Positions 43,840 to 53,172 of a stretch of 64,000 nt of DNA are shown in pieces (positions within the stretch are counted from its first letter, which is position 1; the number at the start of each line of letters is the position of its first letter). This stretch comes from Terriglobales bacterium. GTDB taxonomy: Bacteria > Acidobacteriota > Terriglobia > Terriglobales > Acidobacteriaceae. The position numbers were made by a program, and so were the translations under genes. The stretch lies in contig DASRFG010000006.1 in assembly GCA_035651655.1 (NCBI GenBank), positions 1-64,000 of the forward strand, in the 5' to 3' direction. Under the pieces are notes generated by a model. That model searched no databases and was not told the origin of the DNA. It saw nothing but the letters and a program-made list of their open reading frames with translations.

Positions 43840-44670
43840 CTATTGGCTCGTTTGAGTTGGCTCTGCCGTGATCCCACCAGGGCCGGTTTGCTTGGCAGCC
43901 TTGGCTTTCTTGGTATCCATGGTCTTCTGTACCCATTCGTCGGCGGTCTTAGTATCCGCCACTCGTGTTTCCGGATCATCGCAGTCAATGGCGGCTTTCT
44001 CACGGTACATCAGGTTCATGTACGCCATTGCATCGTCATAGTCTGGGCGCAGTTTCAAGGCCTTGTCCAGATTGGCGATCCCATCCTGCACCTTGTCCTC
44101 ATTCATCTCTTTGATTTTCGCGCAGACCTTCTTGTCCTTCAGAGGCTCTTCGGCCTTAAGCCCCAGCTTCGCTCTTTCTTCCATACGCGGCTGGTAGCTC
44201 TGGGTCCAATCAATCACGCCAATTGAATAATAAGTCTCGGGATCGTTGGGATCGAGTTCGGCCACCTTGCGGTGGTACTCCTTCGCCTCGTTCATCTTTT
44301 TCATGTTGAAGTACAGCGAGGCGATGCCCTTCAAGCTGGTAACCTTCTGGTCTTTATTGGGATGGTCGTCCAGCACCTTTTTGAACTCCGCTATGGCTTG
44401 CTCCGCCATGCGGTTGTTGTCCGGTGTGTCTGCTCCCGGAATGTACTGCTGGGCATAAGCGGTTGCCAGATACAGCCGGGCATTCAGCAGCCCCGGATCC
44501 ATGGACACCGCACTCTGAAAATGATCGATCGCCTCTTCATACTTGGCATTCTTGTAGGCCTGCACTCCCTTATTCAGCTGGTCTCTGGCCTTCAGCTTGT
44601 TGCATCCGGCAGCAGAAAGCAGCGTAAGAGCGGTGACCAACAAGGCCAGTACACGCATGCTTCTATTCAT
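43840..44670 (-). CDS. TPR-repeat lipoprotein, last gene of the ton cluster
   Basis: A 276-residue protein (ATG at 44668-44670) with a lipoprotein signal (MRVLALLVTALTLLSAAGCN, lipid-bearing Cys in SAAGC). At least three tetratricopeptide-like repeats follow, e.g. AYKNAKYEEAIDHFQSAVSM, SLYFNMKKMNEAKEYHRKVA and GIANLDKALKLRPDYDDAMA. The end is Thr/Lys-rich. It is the last gene after tonB-exbB-exbD-exbD and is followed by a strong terminator, so it is part of that transcript. A scaffolding or periplasmic partner role in the Ton complex is plausible but unproven. The upstream 8 codons are probably not translated; GAGGGAG lies upstream of ATG 44670. Confidence 0.85.
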   Translation of the reverse strand: MNRSMRVLALLVTALTLLSAAGCNKLKARDQLNKGVQAYKNAKYEEAIDHFQSAVSMDPGLLNARLYLATAYAQQYIPGADTPDNNRMAEQAIAEFKKVLDDHPNKDQKVTSLKGIASLYFNMKKMNEAKEYHRKVAELDPNDPETYYSIGVIDWTQSYQPRMEERAKLGLKAEEPLKDKKVCAKIKEMNEDKVQDGIANLDKALKLRPDYDDAMAYMNLMYREKAAIDCDDPETRVADTKTADEWVQKTMDTKKAKAAKQTGPGGITAEPTQTSQ

Positions 44671-44798
44671 GTGGTTATCAGTTCTCCCTCGCAAGGAAAT
44701 GCTCGGGGCCTAATCGTGAGATCGCGGTACAGCCGGGAACACCAAATCCACTTGTGTTACGGCTCGCCTCGCCTGAGGGGGCCATAGCCCGTAATCTC

Positions 44799-45242
44799 TT
44801 ATCCGCCGGCCTCGATTTTGGCGGTAATCAACCCCACCTTGTCCACGCCCGCGGCATGGGCAATGTCAATCACATTGGCCACATCCGCGAACGGAACACT
44901 GGAGTCCCCTTTTACAAACATGACCTTCTCGGCACGGGTCTTATAAATATCAGCCAGACGTTGCTGGACGGTCTCCCAGGTAACGTCGTCCTGGTTGATC
45001 TTCAGTCCCGGAGCCTGCCCTGGACCGCGGTCTATTACCTGCACCACAACGGTCCGGTCTGGCTGATCGTTCTTCGGCTGATTAGGTGGAGGCGGCTGGG
45101 GCACCAGGGCGTCCAAGCCTTTCTGCGTCAGTGGCGTGATCACCATAAAAATGATGAGCAGCACCAGCAGAACGTCAATCAGCGGCGTGACGTTCATGTC
45201 TGAACTAGGGCCGCTACCGGAACCTCCTGCTGTCATTCCCAT
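44799..45242 (-). CDS. exbD: Biopolymer transport protein ExbD (second copy)
   Basis: A 147-residue inner-membrane protein with one N-terminal membrane helix. MNVTPLIDVLLVLLIIFMVI carries the proton-handling Asp of ExbD/TolR. The periplasmic part opens with a proline-rich segment (LVPQPPPPNQPKNDQPD) and has the typical VANVIDIAHAAGVDKVGLIT end. With ExbB it uses the proton gradient to energise TonB. It directly follows another exbD gene (13-base gap) from which it has clearly diverged, an arrangement that suggests heterodimers. Confidence 0.93.
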   Translation of the reverse strand: MGMTAGGSGSGPSSDMNVTPLIDVLLVLLIIFMVITPLTQKGLDALVPQPPPPNQPKNDQPDRTVVVQVIDRGPGQAPGLKINQDDVTWETVQQRLADIYKTRAEKVMFVKGDSSVPFADVANVIDIAHAAGVDKVGLITAKIEAGG

Positions 45243-45255
45243 AACTGGTTCTCCT

Positions 45256-45729
45256 CTACTCCCCTCCGCCGGGCGCCCCTGTGGCTTTGGTTGGCGCTGG
45301 TGGAGCGTTTGTCTTTCTCTGCTCGGTCAATAAGCCCACGTCGTCTACGCCAGCCGCGCGGACGTTATCTACCACGTCCACCACGCTGCCGTATTTCGCG
45401 CGCGCATCTGCCCGGATAAAGACCCGCTTGTCTACTTTGTTCGTAAGCCGGTCCTTCACTCTTTGGGTGAGCGCGTCGGGAGAAATCTTGTCATTGCCGA
45501 AGAACACGTCGCCATTGCGCATGACCGCCACCAGCAGAGCATCTTCCTTGTCTGCGTCGGGCATTTGGGTTGGATTGTTCACTTTGGCCATGTCAACGCT
45601 GACACCCTTCTGCAACATGGGCGTGATCACCATGAAGATGATCAGCAATACCAACATGACGTCCACCATGGGGGTCACGTTGATATTGGAGTTGACCTTC
45701 TTCCCCTCTTCGCGAACTGAAATCGCCAT
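45256..45729 (-). CDS. exbD: Biopolymer transport protein ExbD (first copy)
   Basis: A 157-residue ExbD/TolR-family protein. The single membrane helix has VNSNINVTPMVDVMLVLLIIF with the conserved Asp in VTPMVDV. The periplasmic domain ends GSVVDVVDNVRAAGVDDVGLLT, then a short Pro/Ala-rich tail. Same strand and close spacing to exbB upstream (95 bases) and the second exbD downstream. Part of the TonB energising complex in the inner membrane. Confidence 0.94.
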   Translation of the reverse strand: MAISVREEGKKVNSNINVTPMVDVMLVLLIIFMVITPMLQKGVSVDMAKVNNPTQMPDADKEDALLVAVMRNGDVFFGNDKISPDALTQRVKDRLTNKVDKRVFIRADARAKYGSVVDVVDNVRAAGVDDVGLLTEQRKTNAPPAPTKATGAPGGGE

Positions 45730-45824
45730 AGTTTTCCCTCTCTAGTGGGCGGGTATCTCTGTGAGACAGAGCGGTGCAGTCCTACCAACACCGCAGTCGG
45801 CCAGAGATCCAGCCGCCCCAATAC

Positions 45825-46580
45825 TTACCGACGGACGCCCCGCCGCTTCAGGAAATAATCAATCAGCTCGCTCGACGAGTTATCCATCTCTACGTCGAAC
45901 GCTTCCACGCGGCCGGTCAGATAGTTAAACATCATCACGGCCGGGATGGCGACGAACAAGCCGATCGCGGTGGTCACCAGGGCTTCGGAGATGCCACCGG
46001 CCACAGCACCTAGACCGGTCGCTTTCTGCGACTCAATGCCCTTAAATGCGTTGATGATGCCTACCACTGTGCCGAAGAGTCCCACGAAGGGAGCTGTTGA
46101 TCCGATCGTCGCTAGTCCGCCCAAACCACGCTTCAGTTCGGCGTGGACAATAGCTTCCGCGCGCTCCAATGCTCGCTTTGACGCCTCGATCTGCTCGCCC
46201 GGGATATCACCGGACTCCGAGTGCGCACGAAATTCCTGCAGGCCGGCGGTCACGACTTTGGCCAGGTGGCTCTTCTTATTACGCTCCGCAACGCGAATGG
46301 CCTCATCAATCTTGCCCTCGCGCAAGGCGCCGGCAACAGCGGGAGCGAAAGCACGCGACTGCTTACGTGCCGCGCTGAACGCCATCCAGCGGTCAATCAT
46401 CACACCGATGGACCAACCCGACATGATGAACAGAATGATTACCACGGTCTTCGCTGGAATACCCATCTGATGCCAAAGCGAAACCGGGTCCCAACCCACC
46501 GTCCCGCCTTCCTGGAACATCCAGGCGGCGTAGGCGGAAACGTGACTGAAAACGAAGTTTGCTACGTTAGGTGCGAGCAT
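45825..46580 (-). CDS. exbB: MotA/TolQ/ExbB proton channel family protein
   Basis: A 251-residue inner-membrane protein with three predicted helices and a large cytoplasmic loop between the first and second. The conserved block [29 protein letters not shown] and the last helix region [24 protein letters not shown] are ExbB signatures. It forms the pentameric proton channel with the ExbD helices. It follows tonB after a 214-base gap that contains only degenerate short repeats (TCAGCCCTAAC), so a separate promoter there is possible. Confidence 0.95.
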   Translation of the reverse strand: MLAPNVANFVFSHVSAYAAWMFQEGGTVGWDPVSLWHQMGIPAKTVVIILFIMSGWSIGVMIDRWMAFSAARKQSRAFAPAVAGALREGKIDEAIRVAERNKKSHLAKVVTAGLQEFRAHSESGDIPGEQIEASKRALERAEAIVHAELKRGLGGLATIGSTAPFVGLFGTVVGIINAFKGIESQKATGLGAVAGGISEALVTTAIGLFVAIPAVMMFNYLTGRVEAFDVEMDNSSSELIDYFLKRRGVRR

Positions 46581-46794
46581 GAGTTACTTTCTCCTCCTCA
46601 GGACTTCTGATAACCGCATTCACGTATAGCTTTGAAAAACTCTTGGGCCTAGTAATTGAGTCGAGCGGTCGTGGAGCTTACATCCGCTCTCTGCGCGTGC
46701 ACTGCTTATGATTCTGGTCCAGCACGCAAGGTTGGTGCCCCGCAGTGTACACCCACCCGAGCAGCAATGCTCCCGACTCAGCCCTAACTCAGCC

Positions 46795-47532
46795 CTACCC
46801 TCCCGAGAGGGTGAAATTCACGGTGATCTGCGTCTCCACCGCGACCGGCTCGCCATTCAGGATGTACGGCTTATAACGCCATTGCCGGACGGCCTCAATT
46901 GCCGAAGGCGCCAGCATGGGATGGCCGCTCATCAGCCGCAGATTCTCAATAGCCCCATCCTTACTGATCTCGGCTTGGAGCACGACCGACCCCTGAATAC
47001 GCGCCTGTCGCGCCAAGGGAGGATAATTCGGCTGTACGCGATGGACTAGCAGCCCTGACGTAACGCCCTGCGATACGCGCACGCGCTGGGGGGCCGCCAC
47101 TTTGGGCATGGGTGTCGAACTGATGATGCCGCCGATGACTCCACCCATCTGTCCACCGGGGACTCCGCCCGGCACACCACCCACCACGCCCGCACTTGCC
47201 ATCACTGGCGGTGGGGCCTCCTCTTCCTTGATCATCTCGACCTTCTTAGGAATCTTGGTGGGAGTCCGCAGCTGACCATTGATAATGTCGGTCTGGATTA
47301 CCTTGACTACCTTCACCGGCACCGCGGCCGGCGGAGGGGGAGGGGGAGGGGGTGGCGGCGGAGCCACTAGAAACGTCATCAACTGCTGTTTGGGCAAAGC
47401 TTCCGTGTAGAGCAGCGGAATCAGGATAAGGATCGCGATCAGAAACATCTGCAAGGCAAAGGAGATCGTGGTCGTCATCCCTTGCTTGGTCCTCAGCTTG
47501 CCGCCCGATTCTATGAGGCTATCCTCGAACAT
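46795..47532 (-). CDS. tonB: Energy transducer TonB
   Basis: A 245-residue protein with a short cytoplasmic N-terminus and one membrane helix (about residues 23-44). A run of 11 prolines begins at about residue 58, and a Gly/Val-rich spacer follows. The C-terminal TonB domain (about 165-240) carries VQPNYPPLARQARIQGSVVLQAEISKDG and SAIEAVRQWRYKPYILNGEPV. It spans the periplasm to power TonB-dependent outer-membrane receptors. First gene of the tonB-exbB-exbD-exbD-TPR set. Its start is 120 bases after the secF stop, so it probably has its own promoter in that gap. Confidence 0.94.
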   Translation of the reverse strand: MFEDSLIESGGKLRTKQGMTTTISFALQMFLIAILILIPLLYTEALPKQQLMTFLVAPPPPPPPPPPPAAVPVKVVKVIQTDIINGQLRTPTKIPKKVEMIKEEEAPPPVMASAGVVGGVPGGVPGGQMGGVIGGIISSTPMPKVAAPQRVRVSQGVTSGLLVHRVQPNYPPLARQARIQGSVVLQAEISKDGAIENLRLMSGHPMLAPSAIEAVRQWRYKPYILNGEPVAVETQITVNFTLSGG

Positions 47533-47652
47533 GGAAATTCCTCCGTACGTTACTTCCCCTAATACTTAGACACCATCGGTGCGATCTTTGCTCCCGCCCC
47601 GAGTGTTGCCCGAGCCAAATAAATTTTGGGAACTGATGGTATCCAGTGCTGC

Positions 47653-48873
47653 TTAAATGGCCCGTACTTTCTCTCGGCGCGCGTCGGAAGCAGCTGCTTT
47701 GCCTGCCTTTGTACCTGTCTCCGGACGTCTGCCGCTACGGCCAGCCCGCCAATCCTGGTAGGCCACCAGCATGGGAGCTGCAATCGCGATCGAGGAGTAA
47801 GTCCCGATCAAAATACCTATTACCAGGGCAAAGGAGAATCCCCTAAGCACCTCGCCCCCGAACAGATATAGGGCCAACACAGTAAGGAAAGTAAGGCCGG
47901 ACGTCAAGATGGTTCGGCTTAGGGTCTGATTAATGCTCTTATTGACCACATCGGCCAGCTTCTCCCGCCGGAGCAACTTAATGTTCTCGCGGATACGGTC
48001 AAAGACGACGATGGTGTCGTTCATGGAATAGCCAACCAGGGTAAGAATGGCCGCGATCACGGTCAGGCTGATCTCTTTATTGGCCAGGGAGAACGCCCCA
48101 ACCGTGATCAAGGTATCGTGAAAAACCGCCACCACAGCCGCAACGCCATAGATCAGCTCAAATCGGAACCATAGATAAATGAGCATTCCGAGGAGCGAAA
48201 ATGAAATTGCGCGAAGGGCCTGGCCTTGGAGCTGCCTGCCCACTTGCGGCCCTACGATCTCCACGTTGCGCACGCTAAAGTTGGAGACGAAGAAGCCGTT
48301 CTGGAGCGCTGCCTGGACCGCCGGGTCAGCAATTCCCTTGAGTTCATCGAAGGATTTCAGTACCCCGCCCCGAACTTTGTCGCGATAGTTAACGATGGCT
48401 TGAGCAACGGCTTGGTAGCGGTCATTGGCGTCGCTGCCCGCACGCAATGGATCAGTCTGCAGCAAGTAATCGCGTATTGCCGCGGCACTGGCGTTATTGA
48501 GGTCTTGTTTGCCGGCCGGCGCATTGCTCTCCAGTGCGTGAATAATCTGCAGCTTTCCGCGGTCGAGCGAGGCCTCACTGGTTTCCTTTTCTTCCAGCCG
48601 GATCAGCACCTCGTTGTTGCCGGGCAGGCCATAGCGCTGGATGCGCGCATTGTGCAAGCCGGCACGATCCATGGCCGCCCGCAGAGCGTTGTCATCTGGA
48701 GTGCTGTTGAATTTCACGTACACCAGCGTCCCACCTCTGAAATCGACGCCCAGGGGAACACCGTGCCAGAACAGCATTGACAGCAGCCCGGCCACACTGA
48801 ACACCAGCGAAAACGCGAGGAAATACCACTTCTTCCCAAGAAAATCTATGTTCGTATTGCGAAAGAATTCCAC
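47653..48873 (-). CDS. secF: Protein translocase subunit SecF
   Basis: Inner-membrane partner of SecD that uses the proton gradient to complete protein export. 406 residues, longer than the E. coli form (about 320). FRNTNIDFLGKKWYFLAFSL opens the first helix, GVDFRGGTLVYVKF begins the periplasmic P1 domain, and VEIVGPQVGRQLQGQALRAI leads into the remaining helices with LTLVGYSMNDTIVVFDRIRENI. The extra length is in the periplasmic loop (about residues 75-165), a helical insertion containing AAAIRDYLLQTDPLRAG. Start 32 bases after the secD stop; same operon. Confidence 0.95.
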   Translation of the reverse strand: MEFFRNTNIDFLGKKWYFLAFSLVFSVAGLLSMLFWHGVPLGVDFRGGTLVYVKFNSTPDDNALRAAMDRAGLHNARIQRYGLPGNNEVLIRLEEKETSEASLDRGKLQIIHALESNAPAGKQDLNNASAAAIRDYLLQTDPLRAGSDANDRYQAVAQAIVNYRDKVRGGVLKSFDELKGIADPAVQAALQNGFFVSNFSVRNVEIVGPQVGRQLQGQALRAISFSLLGMLIYLWFRFELIYGVAAVVAVFHDTLITVGAFSLANKEISLTVIAAILTLVGYSMNDTIVVFDRIRENIKLLRREKLADVVNKSINQTLSRTILTSGLTFLTVLALYLFGGEVLRGFSFALVIGILIGTYSSIAIAAPMLVAYQDWRAGRSGRRPETGTKAGKAAASDARREKVRAI

Positions 48874-48905
48874 TTAGCCCTCAACCAGTCGTTCGATTCC
48901 TACAC

Positions 48906-50528
48906 CTAAATACTGAGCGCTTCGCCGCGCTGCTTGCGGGTCAGGATGTAGTCGAAGATCACCCGCGAGACAAATACTGCCGTGAACAGGTTCGCCGCCA
49001 AACCAAACGTCAGCGTCACCGCGAACCCCTTCACCGGCCCCGTGCCGAACGCGAACAGGATTGCAGCCGACACAATCGTGGTGACGTGTGTGTCCACGAT
49101 GGTGATCCACGCGTGGCTAAAACCCTGTTCCACTGCGGAGGGCGGAGTCTTGCCGTTCCGCAGTTCTTCCCGAATACGCTCAAATATAAGAACGTTCGAG
49201 TCCACACCCATACCAACCGTAAGGATCACTCCGGCAATGCCCGGCAAGGTCAGGGTCGCTCCGAAATATCCCAGAAACCCAAGAAGGATGATCAAATTCA
49301 AGATGAGCGCGATATCCGCGTTGACGCCGGCGCCTCGGTAATAGACCAACATGAACAACAGCACCGCAACCATGCCGATGACCGCCGCCCGAATACCATC
49401 CTTGATGGAGTCCGCACCGAGGGACGGGCCCACAGTCCGCTCTTCCAGATAACGAATTCCAGCCGGCAGCGCGCCGGAATTTAGCACCAAGGCAAGGTCC
49501 TTCGCCGATTGATCGGTAAATCCGCCAGTTATGCGGCCTTGGTCACGGATTTGCTCCTGGATGGTCGCCACTTCCATGACCTTGTTATCCAGGGTCACAG
49601 CCAGCTTGTCGCCCACGTGGGCCTGGGTGAAAGCGGAGAATTTGCGGCCGCCCTCGTTCGTAAGTGCAAAACCTACATCGGGGCGCCCGTTTTCATCCCG
49701 GTTCACCGTCGCCCCATTTGTGCGCAAGTCGCGCCCGGTTACAGCTGTGGAGCGTGACACCAGCCAATATACGTCCCCTGACTCGGTGCTTTTCTGGCCG
49801 ATACTGCGGCCTTTCATAAGCATGCTTCCGGGAGGCAACACACCGTTATTTGCGCCTAAGGCTGCTGCTTCGCTGTCATACGGCCCCCCCAATCCCTGCC
49901 TGATCTCCAGCATGGCAGTGGACTGCATGATCTCTTTCACGCGCGCGGGATCGTCCACGCCGGGTAGCTGCACCAGGATTTGGTACTGCCCAAGTCCATG
50001 CTCCTCGATGATGGGTTCGTTCACACCCAGTTGGTCCACCCGGTTGCGTATGGTCTCGATGGCCTGCGACACTGCCCGGTTCTTCAGGTCAGCAAGATTG
50101 GAAGGCTTCATCGCCACGGTCCAAGTGTCCTGCGCAGCGGATGTCAGGTTGTACTCTGGCAGGCGGTCGTTGACGATCTGATGTAGTTCGGAGCTGCTCT
50201 CCGGTGGTACACCCTTGATCAGGATGCGGTCGGGAGCATTCACCGGGTCGGGCTGACTAATCTCCGCGAAGGCTATGTTCTTTTTTCGCAGCTCGTCTCT
50301 GAGCCGTTCAATGGCCTGCTCGGCATCGGCCTTTACCGCATCATTTACCTGCACCTGCAATATCAGGTGAGTACCGCCCTTTAGATCCAGTCCCAGGTGA
50401 ATCCTCTCCTGGATACTGCTAACCAGACCCTGTTTCGAAAAGCTCTGGGGAATGCCAAAAATGCCAAAAGCAAAGACAATCAGTACCGCGACGATGCCAA
50501 CAAGTTTTATGAGTAAGTTGCGCTGCAT
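48906..50528 (-). CDS. secD: Protein translocase subunit SecD
   Basis: A 540-residue inner-membrane protein with six predicted helices. The first periplasmic domain begins IHLGLDLKGGTHLILQVQV, a diagnostic SecD stretch. The second conserved block VNEPIIEEHGLGQYQILVQLPG, then VLILNLIILLGFLGYFGATLTLPGIAG and MGVDSNVLIFERIREELRNGK, cover the C-terminal helical half. Together with SecF and YajC it forms the ancillary SecDF-YajC complex of the SecYEG translocon. ATG at 50526-50528 is 33 bases after yajC. Confidence 0.96.
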   Translation of the reverse strand: MQRNLLIKLVGIVAVLIVFAFGIFGIPQSFSKQGLVSSIQERIHLGLDLKGGTHLILQVQVNDAVKADAEQAIERLRDELRKKNIAFAEISQPDPVNAPDRILIKGVPPESSSELHQIVNDRLPEYNLTSAAQDTWTVAMKPSNLADLKNRAVSQAIETIRNRVDQLGVNEPIIEEHGLGQYQILVQLPGVDDPARVKEIMQSTAMLEIRQGLGGPYDSEAAALGANNGVLPPGSMLMKGRSIGQKSTESGDVYWLVSRSTAVTGRDLRTNGATVNRDENGRPDVGFALTNEGGRKFSAFTQAHVGDKLAVTLDNKVMEVATIQEQIRDQGRITGGFTDQSAKDLALVLNSGALPAGIRYLEERTVGPSLGADSIKDGIRAAVIGMVAVLLFMLVYYRGAGVNADIALILNLIILLGFLGYFGATLTLPGIAGVILTVGMGVDSNVLIFERIREELRNGKTPPSAVEQGFSHAWITIVDTHVTTIVSAAILFAFGTGPVKGFAVTLTFGLAANLFTAVFVSRVIFDYILTRKQRGEALSI

Positions 50529-50561
50529 ATATGTAAGTACCCGGGATTGGTGGAAACTTCT

Positions 50562-50906
50562 CTAAGCTGTTTTCGCGGCCTCTTCTCCTGTGGTGACCGA
50601 AACCACGGCGGAACGCGCAACCTCAACCCGGAGATTGTCAGGAGGCACGCGCAGGTGCACATAATCATCGCGAAGCGCAATGATTGTGCCGCGCAACCCG
50701 CCGCTGGTGACCACCCGATCTCCTGTCTTCAACTCGCCCAGCATCTGCTGCCATTTCTTCTGCCGCCTCTGCTGCGGCATGATCAGCAGGAAATAAAACA
50801 CCCCAAAAATAAGTATGAGGGGAAGAACAAAGCCCACCCCCGCCGCCCCTCCAGGAGCCTTGGCCTGTACCAGTACGATCACCAGAGCAGCGAGAGATTC
50901 ACTCAT
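50562..50906 (-). CDS. yajC: Preprotein translocase subunit YajC
   Basis: A 114-residue protein with one membrane helix (about residues 20-42, GFVLPLILIFGVFYFLLIMPQQRRQKK, cited in part) and a soluble domain starting MLGELKTGDRVVTSGGLRGTI, the signature of YajC. The start at 50904-50906 (MSESLAAL) replaces a frame seven codons longer. It lies between tgt (137 bases upstream) and secD, the common order tgt-yajC-secD-secF. Confidence 0.94.
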   Translation of the reverse strand: MSESLAALVIVLVQAKAPGGAAGVGFVLPLILIFGVFYFLLIMPQQRRQKKWQQMLGELKTGDRVVTSGGLRGTIIALRDDYVHLRVPPDNLRVEVARSAVVSVTTGEEAAKTA

Positions 50907-51042
50907 ATGTCTCCACCAAACCTCCATCTAATCGCACGGCAAACTTGCCCGTCCGTAGAGCTTGCTTGGCTTGTTCACCTGCGGGAAAGCTTGTCCGGGC
51001 CGGATGCTTCCTTATGACCAGGCGTGATCAGGGGGTTCCGGA

Positions 51043-52257
51043 CTACGGTTTCGGTGTGGACCGGGCACCAGAAAGAAAATTGGCCCACTCCCCAAGTTTT
51101 ATAGAATGCCGCACCGCTCGCATGGTGTCAAGGTAGTGGGCCAGGTTGTGGGTAGTGTTCAACACCATCGCCAGCACTTCGTTGCTCGCATAGAGGTGCC
51201 GGAGGTAAGCGCGAGAATAGCGGGCGCAGACCCGGCAGCCGCAGCGCGGATCGAGGGGCGACTCATCCCGGGCATAGCGGGCATTCTTGATCGCGACTCT
51301 GCCTTCCGAAGTGAATAGCAGTCCGTGGCGCGCAGCTCGCGTAGGCAGCACACAGTCCATCATGTCTATGCCCATCCCTGCATAGCGCACGATTTCATCT
51401 GGTGTGCCCACTCCCATCAGGTAGCGCGGCCGATCAGGTGGCAAATTCGGCACCGTCGCCGCCACGACCTCGTGAGTTAGATCGCGCGGCTCACCCACAC
51501 TCAGACCCCCAATGGCGTACCCAGGAAAGCCGATTTCGATAGTGCGCTCCGCCGATTCACGCCGCAGATCGGGATAAGTGCCTCCCTGGACAATTCCGAA
51601 AAGGGATTGCGTGTGGTTTCGAGTGTCCCGCTCGACGTTGCGAGTCTCCGGCCGGTCGCTTGCAAGTGGAAACTCGAGACTCGAACCTCTATCCCACGGC
51701 ACTTGCTGCTTGTGCTCTTCAAAGTACCTCTTGCTGCGTTCGGCCCATCGCAGCGTCATTTCCATGGATTGCCGTGTTCGCTCGCGTTCGGCGGGATACT
51801 CGGTGCACTCGTCGAACGCCATGATGATGTCCGCTCCCAGCCCGATCTGCGCCTCCATTGCGCTTTCCGGAGTGAAAAAGTGCTCCGAGCCGTCGAGATG
51901 CGAGCGGAAGCGAACCCCCTCCTCGGTGACCTTGCGCAGATCGCTGAGGCTGAACACCTGATAACCGCCAGAGTCAGTGAGAATCGCGCGATCCCAAGCC
52001 ATGAAGCGGTGCAGCCCACCCATGTTGCGGATGGTCTCCACTCCGGGGCGTAAATATAGGTGATATGTGTTGCTGAGCAGGATTTGAACGCCCAGGTCTT
52101 CGAGCGTGTCCTGAGGCACGCCTTTCACTGTTGCCAGGGTGCCGACCGGCATAAACACGGGCGTTTCCACCACGCCGTGTGGCAGCGTTAGGCGGCCGGC
52201 CCGCGCTTCGCCGCACGTGGCCTCTATTTCAAAGGAGAATTCAGCGCTGGCAGACAT
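51043..52257 (-). CDS. tgt: tRNA-guanine (queuine) transglycosylase with an internal insertion
   Basis: Exchanges guanine 34 of GUN-anticodon tRNAs for the queuosine precursor preQ1. 404 residues. The nucleophilic aspartate is in ILTDSGGYQVFSL (Asp95), followed by IIMAFDECTEYP, GIVQGGTYPDLR, YAIGGLSVGEP and DMMDCVLPTRAARHG. The zinc site is CGCRVCARYSRAYLRHLY. Residues about 183-216 form an insertion of about 30 residues between WAERSKRYFEEHK and SLFGIVQGG that ordinary Tgt proteins lack; the DNA coding for it looks like an intergenic repeat. First gene of the tgt-yajC-secD-secF series. Confidence 0.95.
   Translation of the reverse strand: MSASAEFSFEIEATCGEARAGRLTLPHGVVETPVFMPVGTLATVKGVPQDTLEDLGVQILLSNTYHLYLRPGVETIRNMGGLHRFMAWDRAILTDSGGYQVFSLSDLRKVTEEGVRFRSHLDGSEHFFTPESAMEAQIGLGADIIMAFDECTEYPAERERTRQSMEMTLRWAERSKRYFEEHKQQVPWDRGSSLEFPLASDRPETRNVERDTRNHTQSLFGIVQGGTYPDLRRESAERTIEIGFPGYAIGGLSVGEPRDLTHEVVAATVPNLPPDRPRYLMGVGTPDEIVRYAGMGIDMMDCVLPTRAARHGLLFTSEGRVAIKNARYARDESPLDPRCGCRVCARYSRAYLRHLYASNEVLAMVLNTTHNLAHYLDTMRAVRHSIKLGEWANFLSGARSTPKP
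51610..51711. repeat. Repeat-like in-frame insertion inside tgt
   Basis: The stretch contains GAGTCTCCGG, CTCGACGTTGCGAGT, AACTCGAGACTCGAA and TTTCGAGTGTCCCG, all variants of a GACTCGAAAC-type short repeat that otherwise sits between genes. It encodes the extra residues of the Tgt protein in frame, with no stop. Confidence 0.6.
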
Positions 52258-52328
52258 TCGTCTGCTTCGGATTGTATCGAAACCAGGAATTCACAAGGGG
52301 CTGAGGGAAGCTGTGTTCTGTCGAGGTC

Positions 52329-53165
52329 TTACGCGCCCAGCATCTTCTGCATCTCTGAGTGCGTTACCAAGCCTTCCAGCGCGGAATAAGTTCCTTTTTC
52401 TGTAACTTCACGCACCAGCCGTCTCAGCAGCCCCAAGCCAGCGAGCATCGGTTTGGAACCCATGCTCACGCGTGCAACTCCCAGGCCCTGTAACTCGCGT
52501 GTGGAGGGCGAACCCGGCCCAGCGAGGATATTGATCGGGCATTTCAATTGCTGCACTAAGCGGCCAATCGTCTCGGAATCGGTTACTCCGGGGACAAAAA
52601 CGCAGTCTGCGCCTGCATCTCTGAAGGCTTTGCCTCGTCGGCAAGCTTCGTCGAAGCGGGTTTCCGGCGCCCCTACGTTCTCCAGGTAAACATCGGTGCG
52701 GGCGTTGATTACCAACGCCACGCCGGCAGCGCGGCCAGCCTCCCTCACTGCTTTGATCTTTTCCACGGCAAGCGGAAGATCAACCAGGGGACGCTCAGGA
52801 TTGCCGGTGCTGTCCTCCAGATTTATGCCCACTGCTCCCGCCTCCATCACCGCTTTGGCGGTTCGTGCCGCATCTTGTGCGCGATTGCCATACCCTGCTT
52901 CCACGTCCGCCGTTACCGGGACTTTCACCGCCTTCGCAATCCGCGCTACGGCCGCGATCATTTCGTCGCGCGAGATGCGTTGCCCATCGGGGTAGCCGAG
53001 TGAGAAAGCGATTCCGGCGCTGGTTGTGGCTATAGCTTGCATCCCGGCTTGTTCCAGAACTCGCGCGCTAGCCACGTCCCAGGCGTTAGGCAAAACGAGT
53101 ATGGCGGGGCCACCGTGCATGGCCCGAAACAACTCAGCCTTGGGTTGCAGTTCTACGTTGTTCAT
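52329..53165 (-). CDS. Isocitrate lyase/PEP mutase family protein
   Basis: A 278-residue TIM-barrel enzyme of the PEP mutase/isocitrate lyase superfamily. LPNAWDVASARVLEQAG, TSAGIAFSLGYPDGQ, VTADVEAGYG (metal-binding Asp and Glu) and GINLEDST are the family landmarks; INARTDVYL follows. The KKCGH motif of isocitrate lyase and the PNPP-type PEP mutase motif are missing, so this is the broad oxaloacetate decarboxylase-like / carboxyphosphonoenolpyruvate mutase-like group that lacks defined substrates. It is probably transcribed with the thioesterase gene just upstream (gap of 7 bases). Confidence 0.88.
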   Translation of the reverse strand: MNNVELQPKAELFRAMHGGPAILVLPNAWDVASARVLEQAGMQAIATTSAGIAFSLGYPDGQRISRDEMIAAVARIAKAVKVPVTADVEAGYGNRAQDAARTAKAVMEAGAVGINLEDSTGNPERPLVDLPLAVEKIKAVREAGRAAGVALVINARTDVYLENVGAPETRFDEACRRGKAFRDAGADCVFVPGVTDSETIGRLVQQLKCPINILAGPGSPSTRELQGLGVARVSMGSKPMLAGLGLLRRLVREVTEKGTYSALEGLVTHSEMQKMLGA

Positions 53166-53172
53166 GCGCGCA

